Below are positions 15,751 through 24,779 of a stretch of 64,000 bases of DNA, one piece after another; position 1 is the first letter of the stretch; each line of letters opens with the position of its first letter. This DNA comes from Streptomyces sp. RB17 (GTDB lineage Bacteria; Actinomycetota; Actinomycetes; Streptomycetales; Streptomycetaceae), in the NCBI RefSeq assembly GCF_009604455.1, contig NZ_WEGL01000008.1:186001-250000 (forward strand). The letters run 5' to 3'. Both the position numbers and the translations under genes were made by a program. The notes beneath the pieces are model-generated. The model was not told the origin of the DNA, made no database searches, and worked only from the letters and a program-made list of their open reading frames with translations.

Positions 15751-16767
15751 ATGGCGACAGTCCCGACCGCCCTCGCCGGCCGCCACTTCCTCAAGGAGCT
15801 GGACTTCACGGGGGAGGAATTCCGCGGCCTGGTCGAGCTGGCGGCCGAGCTGAAGGCGGCCAAGAAGGCGGGGACCGAGACGCAGTACCTGCGCGGCCGG
15901 AACATCGCGCTGATCTTCGAGAAGACCTCGACGCGCACCCGCTGTGCGTTCGAGGTCGCCGCCGCCGACCAGGGCGCCCGCACGACCTACCTGGACCCGT
16001 CCGGCTCGCAGATCGGTCACAAGGAGTCCGTCAAGGACACCGCGCGGGTGCTGGGCCGGATGTACGACGGCATCGAGTACCGCGGGGACAGCCAGGCCAA
16101 GGTCGAGGAGCTGGCCGCGCACGCGGGCGTGCCCGTCTACAACGGCCTCACCGACGACTGGCACCCCACCCAGATGCTCGCCGACGTGCTCACCATGACC
16201 GAGCACAGTGCCAGGCCGCTCCGGCAGATCGCCTTCGCCTACCTCGGCGACGCCCGCTTCAACATGGGTAACTCCTACCTGGTCACCGGCGCCCTGCTCG
16301 GCATGGACGTGCGGATCGTCGCCCCGAAGGCCTACTGGCCCGCCGAGGACGTCGTCACCCACGCCCGCAAGCTCGCCGCGGCGAGCGGTGCCCGGATCAC
16401 CCTCACCGAGGACGTCCCGGAGGGCGTGTCGGGGGCGGACTTCGTCGCCACCGACGTGTGGGTCTCCATGGGCGAGCCGAAGGAGGTGTGGCAGGAGCGC
16501 ATCGCCGCGCTGTCGCCGTACGCCGTGACCATGGACGTCCTGCGCGCCACCGGCAACCCGGACGTGAAGTTCCTGCACTGCCTGCCGGCCTTCCACGACC
16601 TCGGCACCGAGGTCGGCCGCGAGATCCACGAGACCTATGGCCTGACCTCGCTGGAGGTCACCGACGAGGTCTTCGAGTCCACCCACTCGGCCGTCTTCGA
16701 CGAGGCCGAGAACCGCCTGCACACCATCAAGGCGGTGCTGGTCGCCACACTCGGCCGGCAATCCTAG
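15751..16767 (+). CDS. arcB: Ornithine carbamoyltransferase
   Basis: This 338-residue enzyme interconverts citrulline/phosphate with ornithine/carbamoyl phosphate. The carbamoyl-phosphate loop 'FEKTSTRTR' is at about residues 55-63. 'DDWHPTQMLADVLTM' and 'FLHCLPAFHD' are the ornithine-binding and active-site blocks. It starts at an ATG behind a GGAG. Its position 62 bp after arcA suggests a catabolic role here, while the biosynthetic ArgF would be elsewhere. Sequence alone does not separate catabolic from anabolic enzymes, so the arcB symbol rests on context. Confidence 0.92.
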   Translation: MATVPTALAGRHFLKELDFTGEEFRGLVELAAELKAAKKAGTETQYLRGRNIALIFEKTSTRTRCAFEVAAADQGARTTYLDPSGSQIGHKESVKDTARVLGRMYDGIEYRGDSQAKVEELAAHAGVPVYNGLTDDWHPTQMLADVLTMTEHSARPLRQIAFAYLGDARFNMGNSYLVTGALLGMDVRIVAPKAYWPAEDVVTHARKLAAASGARITLTEDVPEGVSGADFVATDVWVSMGEPKEVWQERIAALSPYAVTMDVLRATGNPDVKFLHCLPAFHDLGTEVGREIHETYGLTSLEVTDEVFESTHSAVFDEAENRLHTIKAVLVATLGRQS

Positions 16768-16797
16768 TCCACCCTCCCGACCAGGCCTTATCCTGAC

Positions 16798-16831
16798 CGG
16801 CGGCCCGGCACCACCCCAGCCCGGGCCGCCG
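16798..16831 (+). terminator. Hairpin after arcB
   Basis: Arms CGGCGGCCCGG and CCGGGCCGCCG (11 bp) enclose a 12-nt loop. It separates arcB from the permease gene, so the permease may have its own promoter or be expressed by read-through. Confidence 0.7.
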
Positions 16832-16883
16832 CCGCGACCTCACCCGGTCGCCCGCACCACCGAGAAACGAGCACCAACCCGCA

Positions 16884-18335
16884 ATGCCCGCTCCCCGCAT
16901 CAAGTCCCCGCACCTGCTCGTCGCCGAATCCGGCGCAGACCGCGAGGGCCACGGCCTCAAGCGCACGATGGGCCTCTTCCAGCTCATCTGCTTCGGCGTC
17001 GGCGCCATCGTCGGCACCGGCATCTTCGTCGGCCTCTCCGACTCCGTCGCCCAGGCCGGCCCGGCCGTCGTCGTCTCGTTCGTCCTCGCCGCGATCACCT
17101 GCGTCTTCACCGCCTTCTCCTTCGCGGAGCTGGGCGGCGCGATCCCGGTCTCCGGCTCCTCGTACTCCTTCGCCTACGCCGGACTCGGCGAGTCCACCGC
17201 CTTCCTCGTCGGCTGGTGCCTGCTGCTGGAGTACGGCATCTCCATCTCGGCCGTCGCGGTCGGCTGGAGCCAGTACGTCAACGAGCTGTTGCACAGCCTC
17301 ACCGGCGTCCAGCTCCCGGCCGCGCTGTCCGCGGGCCCCGGCGACGGCGGGATCATCAACCTCCCCGCCGTGATCGTCATCGCCATGGCCTCCGTGCTGC
17401 TGGTGCGCGGGGTGCGCGAGAGCGCCCGGGCGACGGCCGCCATGGCCGCGGTCAAGCTCGTCATCCTGCTGGCCTTCTGCGCCGTCGGCTACAGCGCCTT
17501 CAAGCACGGCAACCTCACCCCGTTCTCCCCGGCCGGCCTCGGTGGCATCGGTGCCGGCACCACGGCCGCCTTCTTCTCCTACATCGGCTTCGACGCGATC
17601 ACCACGGCCGGCGAGGAGGCCAAGAACCCGCGCCGGGACATCCCGGTCGCGATCATGGTCTGCATGGGCATCGTGACGCTGCTGTACTGCGCGGTCGCGG
17701 TCGCCGCGATCGGCGCCATCGGCGGCAAGCAGGTCGCCGGCCGGCCCGCCGCCCTCTCCTACGTCGTCAACGAGGTCACCGGCTCCGCCGTCGGCGGCGG
17801 AGTGATCGCCTTCGGCGCGGTCGTCGCCATCGCCTCGGTCGTCCTCGCGGTGATGTACGGCCAGACCCGCATCCTGATGTCGATGTCCCGCGACGGCCTG
17901 ATCCCGCGCGTCTTCGAGAAGGTCAACCCGAAGACGTCCACGCCGGTCGCCGGCACGCTGATCGTCGCCGTCGTCTTCGCGCTCCCGGCGGCCTTCGCCT
18001 CCCTCGACGCCGTGATGAACCTGTGCACCATCGGCACCCTGGCGATCATGGCCGTCGTCAACATCGTGGTGATCGCGCTGCGCCGCCGCGAACCGGGCCT
18101 CACCCGCAGCTTCCGGGTGCCGCTGTATCCCGTGGGCCCGCTGCTCGGCGTCGCCTTCTGCCTGTACCTGATGTACGAGACCGGGTGGCAGACCTGGATC
18201 CAGTTCGCCGTGTTCCTCGTGGTGGGCCTGGCGATCTACGCCCTCTACGGGCGCCGGCACTCCACGCTGGCGCGGACGGCCGAGCCCGAGGTCACGCCGA
18301 GCGCCGCCGCTGAGCGGGAACCGCAGGCAGTCTGA
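16884..18335 (+). CDS. APC family amino acid permease
   Basis: The permease has 483 residues and about 12 membrane helices, starting after a short soluble N-terminus. 'FGVGAIVGTGIFVGLSD' is the APC helix I signature that binds the amino-acid backbone, and 'SYIGFDAITTAGEEAKNPRRDIP' is the conserved helix VI/loop block of the CAT/APC group. It is an inner-membrane cation- or exchange-coupled transporter. Being next to arcA and arcB, arginine or ornithine is the obvious candidate substrate, but this is inference. Its 3' end overlaps the convergent ATPase gene by 44 bp. Confidence 0.9.
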   Translation: MPAPRIKSPHLLVAESGADREGHGLKRTMGLFQLICFGVGAIVGTGIFVGLSDSVAQAGPAVVVSFVLAAITCVFTAFSFAELGGAIPVSGSSYSFAYAGLGESTAFLVGWCLLLEYGISISAVAVGWSQYVNELLHSLTGVQLPAALSAGPGDGGIINLPAVIVIAMASVLLVRGVRESARATAAMAAVKLVILLAFCAVGYSAFKHGNLTPFSPAGLGGIGAGTTAAFFSYIGFDAITTAGEEAKNPRRDIPVAIMVCMGIVTLLYCAVAVAAIGAIGGKQVAGRPAALSYVVNEVTGSAVGGGVIAFGAVVAIASVVLAVMYGQTRILMSMSRDGLIPRVFEKVNPKTSTPVAGTLIVAVVFALPAAFASLDAVMNLCTIGTLAIMAVVNIVVIALRRREPGLTRSFRVPLYPVGPLLGVAFCLYLMYETGWQTWIQFAVFLVVGLAIYALYGRRHSTLARTAEPEVTPSAAAEREPQAV

Positions 18336-18747
18336 ACCACACCGCCTTGCCCGACGGGGTGGGGCGGTGCCCGCAGGACGAGCTGAGGGCTCGGATCAGC
18401 AGCAGCCCGCGCCCGCCCTCCTGCCAGACGTCGGGCTCCTCGATCGACGGTGCGGTCAGCCGGCCGGGCGGCGCCGGGTCCGGGTCGTGCACCTCGACCT
18501 GGCAGCCGCTCGGCAGCAGCTCCACCACCAGCTCTATCGGGCCGCGCCCGGCGGTGTGCTCCACCGCGTTGGCCACCAGCTCCGCCGTGAGCAGTTCCGC
18601 GGTGTCGCTGTCGGCCGGATGCTCCACCTCGGCGAGGGCCGTGCGCACCAGGGCACGCGCCACGGGCACCGCCGCCGCGGTGTGCGGCAGCGCGATGCGC
18701 CAGGAGGCCGGTTCGGTGGAGGGTTCGTGCAAGGCGAGTCCGTTCAT
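18292..18747 (-). CDS. RsbW-like HATPase (anti-sigma-type ATP-binding protein)
   Basis: This 151-residue protein carries a single GHKL/HATPase_c2 fold. The N-box 'ELLTAELVANAVEHTAG' is near residue 55 and the G-box 'GGRGLLLIRALSS' near residue 115; 'CQVEVHDPDPAPP' supplies the G1 Asp. Streptomyces carry dozens of such small RsbW-like proteins, which act as serine kinases of anti-anti-sigma factors or as orphan ATP binders. No sigma or anti-anti-sigma gene is adjacent. Its 3' end overlaps the stop region of the permease gene on the opposite strand. Confidence 0.85.
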   Translation of the reverse strand: MNGLALHEPSTEPASWRIALPHTAAAVPVARALVRTALAEVEHPADSDTAELLTAELVANAVEHTAGRGPIELVVELLPSGCQVEVHDPDPAPPGRLTAPSIEEPDVWQEGGRGLLLIRALSSSCGHRPTPSGKAVWFRLPAVPAQRRRSA

Positions 18748-19050
18748 GGAGCAGGCTGTCCTGCTTTCGACTGTAGGAATGGTACGGGCCCGGCCACAGG
18801 GACTGTCGGCGGGCTTCGCCCAGGACCTTCGGCCCCGGTACCGGGCGGCTTACCCCGGCGAACGGCCCGCCTCGCCCGCCCGTGCCCACTGTTACGGCGC
18901 TGTCGCTGACCGGTGACGCATGTGACCGGACGACCGGATCCGGCCGATCCGCCGCCGTCTGTCGCGTACTCGTGACGACAGTCACAAATGAGTGATAACT
19001 TCAGGGGACAGCGCAACGTACGGCACCGCCGCCCTAGGAGGCCGCACGTC
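18748..19050. promoter_or_regulatory. Divergent intergenic region with GTGAC/GTCAC palindrome
   Basis: These 303 bp separate the leftward HATPase gene from the rightward aromatic catabolic genes. The only clear element is GTGACGACAGTCAC at 18972-18985, an inverted repeat with 5-bp arms, followed by TGATAAC as a possible -10. The palindrome could be the operator for the nearby PaaX-type regulator. No gene is seen in the rest. Confidence 0.4.
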
Positions 19051-19878
19051 ATGAGTCCCTTCACCGGCTCCGCCGCCCGCACCTCCGACTGGGAGCATCT
19101 GCGGGTCCAGCTCGCCGACGGGGTCGCCACCGTCACCCTCGCCCGTCCCGAGAAACTCAACGCGCTCACCTTCGGCGCCTACGCCGACCTGCGCGACCTG
19201 CTGGCCGAGCTGTCCCGGGAGCGCGCCGTACGCGCCCTGGTGCTGACCGGTGAGGGACGCGGCTTCTGCTCCGGCGGCGACGTCGACGAGATCATCGGCG
19301 CCACGCTCGGCATGGACACCGGCCGGCTGCTCGACTTCAACCGGATGACAGGCCAGGTCGTACGGGCGATCAGGGAGTGCCCGTTCCCCGTGATCGCCGC
19401 GGTGCACGGAGTGGCGGCCGGGGCCGGAGCGGTGCTGGCGCTGGCGGCCGACTTCCGCGTCGCGGACCCCACCGCACGCTTCGCCTTCCTCTTCACCCGC
19501 GTCGGCCTGTCCGGCGGCGACATGGGCGCGGCCTACCTGCTGCCCCGCGTCGTGGGCCTCGGCCACGCCACCCGCCTGCTCATGCTGGGCGACCCGGTCC
19601 GGGCCCCCGAGGCCGAGCGCATCGGCCTCATCAGTGAGCTGACGCAGGAGGGCCGGGCCGACGAGGCGGCCCATGCGCTGGCCCGCCGCCTGGCCGACGG
19701 TCCGGCCCTGGCCCACGCCCAGACGAAGGCGCTGCTCACGGCCGAGCTGGACATGCCTCTGGCGGCCTCGATCGAGCTGGACGCCTCGACCCAGGCCCTG
19801 CTGATGAACGGCGAGGACTACGCGGAGTTCCACGCGGCCTTCACGGAGAAGCGTCCGCCGAAGTGGCGGGGGAGGTGA
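19051..19878 (+). CDS. Enoyl-CoA hydratase/isomerase (crotonase) family protein
   Basis: This 275-residue crotonase starts at the ATG at 19051 behind TAGGAGG. 'VTLARPEKLNAL' and 'GRGFCSGGDVDEI' form the CoA-binding/oxyanion strand, and 'HGVAAGAGAVLALAADFRVA' is the second oxyanion block. The usual Glu pair of true hydratases is not evident; 'GLSGGDMGAAYLLPR' instead carries an Asp, as in isomerase, PaaG-like or ring-opening members. The next gene, 6 bp away, is a CoA-ester monooxygenase, so it probably processes a non-aromatic CoA ester made by that enzyme. Confidence 0.85.
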   Translation: MSPFTGSAARTSDWEHLRVQLADGVATVTLARPEKLNALTFGAYADLRDLLAELSRERAVRALVLTGEGRGFCSGGDVDEIIGATLGMDTGRLLDFNRMTGQVVRAIRECPFPVIAAVHGVAAGAGAVLALAADFRVADPTARFAFLFTRVGLSGGDMGAAYLLPRVVGLGHATRLLMLGDPVRAPEAERIGLISELTQEGRADEAAHALARRLADGPALAHAQTKALLTAELDMPLAASIELDASTQALLMNGEDYAEFHAAFTEKRPPKWRGR

Positions 19879-19884
19879 GCTGTC

Positions 19885-22152
19885 ATGCGGGTGGCGATCA
19901 TCGGTGGCGGCCCCGGTGGCCTGTACGCGGCCGCGCTGCTGAAGCGGCTCGACCCGGCCCGTGACATCACGGTCTGGGAACGCAACGCCCCCGACGAGAC
20001 CTTCGGCTTCGGAGTCGTCCTCTCCGACGAGACGCTGGGCGGCATCGAGCACGCCGACCCCGTCGTCTACGAGGCCCTGCAACGCGACTTCGTTCGCTGG
20101 GACGACATCGACATCGTCCACCGGGGTGTCACACACCGCTCCGGAGGCCACGGTTTCGCCGCCCTCGGTCGTCGCCGCCTTCTGGAGATCCTGCACGACC
20201 GGTGCCGCTCCCTGGGCGTGGAGCTCGACTTCCGCACCGAGGCGCCCCACCCGGACACGCTCTGCGCCGAGTACGACCTCGTCATCGCCGCCGACGGAGT
20301 CAACAGCACCACCCGCGCCACCCATGCCGATGTGTTCGAGCCGCAGGTGACGACACACCGCTGCCGATACATCTGGCTCGCCGCCGACTTCCCCTTCGAC
20401 GCCTTCCGTTTCGAGATCGCCGAGACGGAACACGGCGTGATGCAACTGCACGGCTACCCGTACGCGGCCGACGCCTCCACCGTGATCGTCGAGATGCGCG
20501 AGGAGGTCTGGAAGGCGGCGGGATTCGACGACGTCACCCCGCAGGAGTCCATCGACCGCTGCGCCAAGATCTTCGCGGAGGCGCTGCGCGGCCGCCCCCT
20601 GCGCTCCAACAACTCGGCCTGGACCACCTTCCGTACGGTGGTCAACGGCCGCTGGTCCAACGGCAACGTCGTCCTCCTCGGCGACGCCGCGCACACCGCC
20701 CACTTCTCCATCGGCTCCGGCACCAAGCTCGCCGTGGAGGACGCCCTCGCCCTCGCGGCGTGCCTGCGCGAACAGCCCACACTCGAAACGGCACTGGCGG
20801 CCTACGAGGAGGAGCGCAAACCCGTCGTGGCCTCCACCCAGCGTGCCGCCCGGGCCAGCCTCGAATGGTTCGAGAACCTGCGCCTCCACCTGGACCAGCC
20901 GCCGCGGCAGTTCGCCTTCAACCTGCTCACCCGCAGCCGCCGCGTCACCCACGACAACCTGCGGCTGCGCGACGCCCACTTCACCGAGGCGGTCGAGCGC
21001 GAGTTCGGCTGCCCGCCCGGGACACCCCCGATGTTCACCCCGTTCCGGCTGCGCGGCCTGACCCTGCGCAACCGGGTCGTGGTGTCGCCGATGGACATGT
21101 ACTCCGCCACCGACGGCGTCCCCGGCGACTTCCACCTCGTCCACCTCGGCGCCCGCGCGCTCGGCGGGGCCGGTCTCGTCATGACCGAGATGGTGTGCGT
21201 GAGCGAGGAGGGCCGTATCACGCCGGGCTGCGCCGGTCTCTACACCGGCCGGCAGGCCGAGGCGTGGCGGCGGATCACCGACTTCGTGCACGGCCAGGCA
21301 CCCGGCACGGCGATCGGCGTGCAGCTCGGCCACTCCGGCCGCAAGGGCTCCACGAAGCTGATGTGGGAGGGCATGGACGAGCCGCTGCCGCGCGGCAACT
21401 GGCCCCTCGTCGCCGCCTCCCCGCTGCCGTACAAGGCGGGCAGCCAGACCCCTCGGCAGCTCTCCCGTGCCCAACTCACCGACATCCGCGAGCAGTTCAC
21501 AGCGGCCGCCTGGCGGGCCGCGCGGGCCGGCTTCGATCTGCTCGAACTGCACTGCGCACACGGTTATCTGCTCTCCGGCTTCCTGTCCCCGCTCACGAAC
21601 CGGCGCACCGACGCCTACGGCGGCTCGCCGGAGGGACGGCTGAGGTTCCCGCTGGAGGTCTTCGACGCCGTACGCGCGGTGTGGCCGGCGGAGCGGCCCA
21701 TGACGGTGCGCATCTCGGCCACGGACTGGGCCGAGGGCGGCACCACCGCCGAGGACGCCGTGGAGATCGCCCGTGCCTTCGCCGCGCACGGGGCCGACGC
21801 GATCGACGTCTCCACCGGGCAGGTCGTGGCCGGGGAGCGGCCGGAGTTCGGGCGGTCGTACCAGACGCCGTTCGCCGACCGGATCCGGAACTCGGTGAGT
21901 GTCCCGGTGATCGCCGTCGGCGCGATCTCGTCCTGGGACGACGTCAACTCCCTGATCCTCGCTGGGCGTACCGACCTGTGCGCGCTGGGCCGTCCGCACC
22001 TGTACGACCCGCACTGGACCCTGCACGCGGCGGCCGAGCAGGGCTACGAGGGGCCGGGCGTCGCCTGGCCCGCTCCCTACCGGGCGGGCAGCCAGCGCCC
22101 GCAGACCGGCCGCACGGACGCCCCGAAGCCACGGCTGTCACTGGGCGACTGA
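19885..22152 (+). CDS. Two-domain flavoenzyme: aroyl-CoA monooxygenase / OYE reductase
   Basis: This 755-residue fusion has an N-terminal FAD monooxygenase domain ('IIGGGPGGLYAAALLKRLDP' at 5-24, 'LVIAADGVNSTTR' near 130, 'VVLLGDAAHTAHFSIGSG' near 262). It is joined at about residue 380 to an Old Yellow Enzyme domain ('FRLRGLTLRNRVVVSPMDMY', 'GVQLGHSGRKGS', 'HCAHGYLLSGFLSPLTNRRTD'). The same architecture is found in 2-aminobenzoyl-CoA monooxygenase/reductase of Azoarcus evansii and in proteins annotated as bifunctional salicylyl-CoA 5-hydroxylase/oxidoreductase. It therefore should hydroxylate, and possibly also reduce, an ortho-substituted benzoyl-CoA. The ligase and acyl-CoA dehydrogenase nearby support a CoA-bound aromatic route. 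Confidence 0.88.
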   Translation: MRVAIIGGGPGGLYAAALLKRLDPARDITVWERNAPDETFGFGVVLSDETLGGIEHADPVVYEALQRDFVRWDDIDIVHRGVTHRSGGHGFAALGRRRLLEILHDRCRSLGVELDFRTEAPHPDTLCAEYDLVIAADGVNSTTRATHADVFEPQVTTHRCRYIWLAADFPFDAFRFEIAETEHGVMQLHGYPYAADASTVIVEMREEVWKAAGFDDVTPQESIDRCAKIFAEALRGRPLRSNNSAWTTFRTVVNGRWSNGNVVLLGDAAHTAHFSIGSGTKLAVEDALALAACLREQPTLETALAAYEEERKPVVASTQRAARASLEWFENLRLHLDQPPRQFAFNLLTRSRRVTHDNLRLRDAHFTEAVEREFGCPPGTPPMFTPFRLRGLTLRNRVVVSPMDMYSATDGVPGDFHLVHLGARALGGAGLVMTEMVCVSEEGRITPGCAGLYTGRQAEAWRRITDFVHGQAPGTAIGVQLGHSGRKGSTKLMWEGMDEPLPRGNWPLVAASPLPYKAGSQTPRQLSRAQLTDIREQFTAAAWRAARAGFDLLELHCAHGYLLSGFLSPLTNRRTDAYGGSPEGRLRFPLEVFDAVRAVWPAERPMTVRISATDWAEGGTTAEDAVEIARAFAAHGADAIDVSTGQVVAGERPEFGRSYQTPFADRIRNSVSVPVIAVGAISSWDDVNSLILAGRTDLCALGRPHLYDPHWTLHAAAEQGYEGPGVAWPAPYRAGSQRPQTGRTDAPKPRLSLGD

Positions 22153-22231
22153 ATCGTCAGTGCCCCGGCCCACCGCGCCCGGACGGGGGAGCACGCCTGT
22201 ACTGCCTGGCCCCCTGTGAAACCGTCCTGCG

Positions 22232-23044
22232 TCACACCCCCGCGAACTCCGCCCCCGCGTCCCGCAGTCGCTCGTGCAGGGCGCGGAACACCTCCGCCGA
22301 GCGCACGCCCGGCCAGCCTGGGGGCAGCAGGGGGGTGGGCAGGCCGGGGTCGGTGTAGGGCAGGTGGCGCCAGGTGTCGAGGGCGAGGAGGTAGTCGCGG
22401 TAGGCCTCCTCGGGCGGCGTGGACGGACGGCGCTGCCAGGCGCGCAGCACCGGGGCGTGCACGTCCAGGAACCGCTCGTGCTCCTTGGCGAGCGCGGCCA
22501 GGTCCCACCAGCGGGCGACCGCATCGGCCGTGGGCGCGAAGCCCAGGTGCTCGCCGCGGAAGAAGTCGACGTACGGATCCAGGTGCAGCCGGCGCAGGGT
22601 GTGCCGGGTCTCCTCGTACAGCCTCGCCGGGGCGATCCACACCCCGGGGGCCGCCGTGCCGAAGCCCAGGCCGGCCAGCCGGGAGCGCAGCACGTGCCGC
22701 TTCTGCCGCTCCGACTCGGGCACGGAGAACACCGCGAGCACCCAGCCCGTGTCCTCCACGGACGTGGTGGCGTAGATGCGCCGGTCACCGTCCTCCAGCA
22801 ACTGCCGTGCCTCCGGGGAGAGTTCGTAGCCGGCCGCGCCCTGCCCGGTGCGGGCCGGCAGCAGCAGGCCGCGCCGTTTGAGCCGGGACACCGAGGAGCG
22901 GACGGAGGGCGCGTCCACGCCGACCGCGGCCAGGAGCCGGATCAGCTCGGCGACGGGCACCGGGCCGGGCATGGAGCGGCCGTACGCGCCGTAGAGCGTG
23001 ACGATGAGGGACCTGGGGGCGTGCTGCTCGGACACGTTGATCAT
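22232..23044 (-). CDS. PaaX family transcriptional regulator
   Basis: The regulator has 270 residues. The N-terminal winged helix 'SLIVTLYGAYGRSMPGPVPV' followed by 'VGVDAPSVRSSVSRLKRRGLL' matches the PaaX DNA-binding domain, and the rest is the PaaX-type C-terminal domain ('WVLAVFSVPESERQKRHVLR', 'GVWIAPARL'). PaaX regulators repress aromatic degradation operons and are released by aryl-CoA esters. It is convergent with the monooxygenase fusion and lies 15 bp upstream of the start side of the ligase stop. A substrate CoA-ester effector is likely but not proven. Confidence 0.88.
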   Translation of the reverse strand: MINVSEQHAPRSLIVTLYGAYGRSMPGPVPVAELIRLLAAVGVDAPSVRSSVSRLKRRGLLLPARTGQGAAGYELSPEARQLLEDGDRRIYATTSVEDTGWVLAVFSVPESERQKRHVLRSRLAGLGFGTAAPGVWIAPARLYEETRHTLRRLHLDPYVDFFRGEHLGFAPTADAVARWWDLAALAKEHERFLDVHAPVLRAWQRRPSTPPEEAYRDYLLALDTWRHLPYTDPGLPTPLLPPGWPGVRSAEVFRALHERLRDAGAEFAGV

Positions 23045-23059
23045 TTTAGGCCGTCGGCA

Positions 23060-24652
23060 TCACTGCCGGTCACCTCCGCTGCGCAGCCGGAACCGCTGGA
23101 GCTTGCCGGTGGCGGTGCGCGGGAGCGCGTCGACGAAGACGAACTCGCGGGGGCATTTGTAGGGTGCCAGTTCGGACATGAGGAAGGTGCGCAGGGCCTC
23201 CGGGTCGCGCGGGGCGCCCTCGCACAGCACCGTGTAGGCCACGGCGACCTGTCCGCGGGCCTCGTCCGGGCGGCCGACCACCGCCGTCTCCACCACGTCC
23301 GGATGCCGCAGCAGTGCGTCCTCCACCTCCGGGCCGGCGATGTTGTATCCGGCGGAGATGATCATGTCGTCGGCGCGGGCCACATAGCGGAAGTAGCCGT
23401 CGGGCTCCCGGACGTAGGTGTCACCGGTGATGTTCCAGCCGCCGCGCACATACGCGCGCTGGCGCGGGTCGGCGAGGTAGCGGCAGCCGACGGGGCCGCG
23501 CACGGCGAGCAGCCCGGGCTCACCGTCCGGCACCGGCGTGCCGTGCGCGTCCTGCACCCGCGCCTGCCAGCCCGGTACCGGCACCCCCGTGGTGCCCGGC
23601 CTGATCCGCTCGTCGGCCGCGGAGACGAAGATGTGCAGCAGCTCGGTGGCGCCGATGCCGTTGATGACGCGCAGTCCGGTGCGCTCGTGCCAGGCCCGCC
23701 AGGTGGCCGCGGGCAGGTTCTCGCCGGCCGACACACAGCGCCGCAGCGAGGAGACGTCGTACCCGTCCAGCTGGTCCAGCATGGCACGGTAGGCGGTCGG
23801 GGCGGTGAACAGGACTGAGACGCGGTGCTCGGCGATCGCGGGGAGCAGTTGGCGGGGGCCGGCCTGTTCCAGGAGCAGGGAGCTGGCGCCGGCCCGCATG
23901 GGGAAGACCACCAGGCCGCCCAGGCCGAAGGTGAAGCCGAGCGGGGGTGAGCCGGTGAAGACGTCGTCCGGGCGCGGGCGCAGTACATGCCGCGAGAAGG
24001 TGTCCGCGATCGCCAGCACGTCCCGGTGGAAGTGCATGCACCCTTTCGGGCGACCCGTGGTGCCCGAGGTGAACGCGATCAGGGCGACGTCGTCGGCCGC
24101 GGTGTCGACCGCCGGGTACGGCGCGCGGGGCGCCGGGCGGTTGAGGAGGTCGTCGGGGCCGTCACCGCCGTACGTCGTGATGCGCAGCCCCGGTATGTCG
24201 GCCTTCGCCAGGTCCTCCACCGACCGGATGTCGCACAGCGCGTGCCGCACCAGGGCGATCTCGCACATCGTGGCCAGCTCGTGCGGGCGTTGCCGGTCCA
24301 GCACGGTGACGGCTATCGCGCCGGCCTTGAGCGCGGCCAGCCAGCAGGCGGCGAGCCAGGGCGTGGTGGGGCCGCGCAGCAGCACCCGGTTGCCAGGCAC
24401 CACGCCGAGGTCGGCGGTGAGCACGTGCGCGATCCGGTCCACGTGCGCGCGCAGTTCGCCGTACGTCCAGCTGGGGCCGGCCGGGGTGTGGAAGACCGGG
24501 CGGTCCGCCTCGGCGTGGTCCAGGAGTTCGGCGGCGCAGTTCAGCCGCTCGGGGTAGCGCAGCTCCGGCAGGTCGAACCGCAGCTCGGGCCACTCGTCGG
24601 GCGGCGGCAGACGGTCGCGCGCGAAGGTGTCGACATGGGCCGAGCGATGCAT
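23060..24652 (-). CDS. AMP-forming aryl-CoA ligase (aminobenzoate/benzoate-CoA ligase type)
   Basis: This 530-residue acyl-adenylate enzyme starts at the ATG at 24652 ('MHRSAHVDTFARDRLPP'), with GGGGG about 9 nt upstream; a longer start at 24706 is less likely. The P-loop is 'FTSGTTGRPKGCMHFHRD', the A5 motif is 'GATELLHIF', the hinge region is 'ARADDMIISAGYNIAGPEVE' and the catalytic Lys is in 'RTATGKLQRF'. The overall pattern matches benzoate/2-aminobenzoate-CoA ligases. With the monooxygenase fusion it would supply the CoA ester that starts the pathway. The exact ring substituent (amino or hydroxy) is not readable from sequence. Confidence 0.85.
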   Translation of the reverse strand: MHRSAHVDTFARDRLPPPDEWPELRFDLPELRYPERLNCAAELLDHAEADRPVFHTPAGPSWTYGELRAHVDRIAHVLTADLGVVPGNRVLLRGPTTPWLAACWLAALKAGAIAVTVLDRQRPHELATMCEIALVRHALCDIRSVEDLAKADIPGLRITTYGGDGPDDLLNRPAPRAPYPAVDTAADDVALIAFTSGTTGRPKGCMHFHRDVLAIADTFSRHVLRPRPDDVFTGSPPLGFTFGLGGLVVFPMRAGASSLLLEQAGPRQLLPAIAEHRVSVLFTAPTAYRAMLDQLDGYDVSSLRRCVSAGENLPAATWRAWHERTGLRVINGIGATELLHIFVSAADERIRPGTTGVPVPGWQARVQDAHGTPVPDGEPGLLAVRGPVGCRYLADPRQRAYVRGGWNITGDTYVREPDGYFRYVARADDMIISAGYNIAGPEVEDALLRHPDVVETAVVGRPDEARGQVAVAYTVLCEGAPRDPEALRTFLMSELAPYKCPREFVFVDALPRTATGKLQRFRLRSGGDRQ

Positions 24653-24779
24653 GGCGGTTCGCCCCCTTGCCGTGACAGACGTCGAGACGGGCGTCGTGGT
24701 GGGCACCGGCGTCCTTCATGGCTCGCGCATCGAGCGTATCGCCTTGGTGACGGCAGTCAAGCTTGCGCGATAACGTCGG

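Noticed and set aside
18982..22026. 1014-codon minus-strand frame over the crotonase and monooxygenase genes
   Set aside because: Antisense shadow spanning two well-supported genes, with no recognisable domain.
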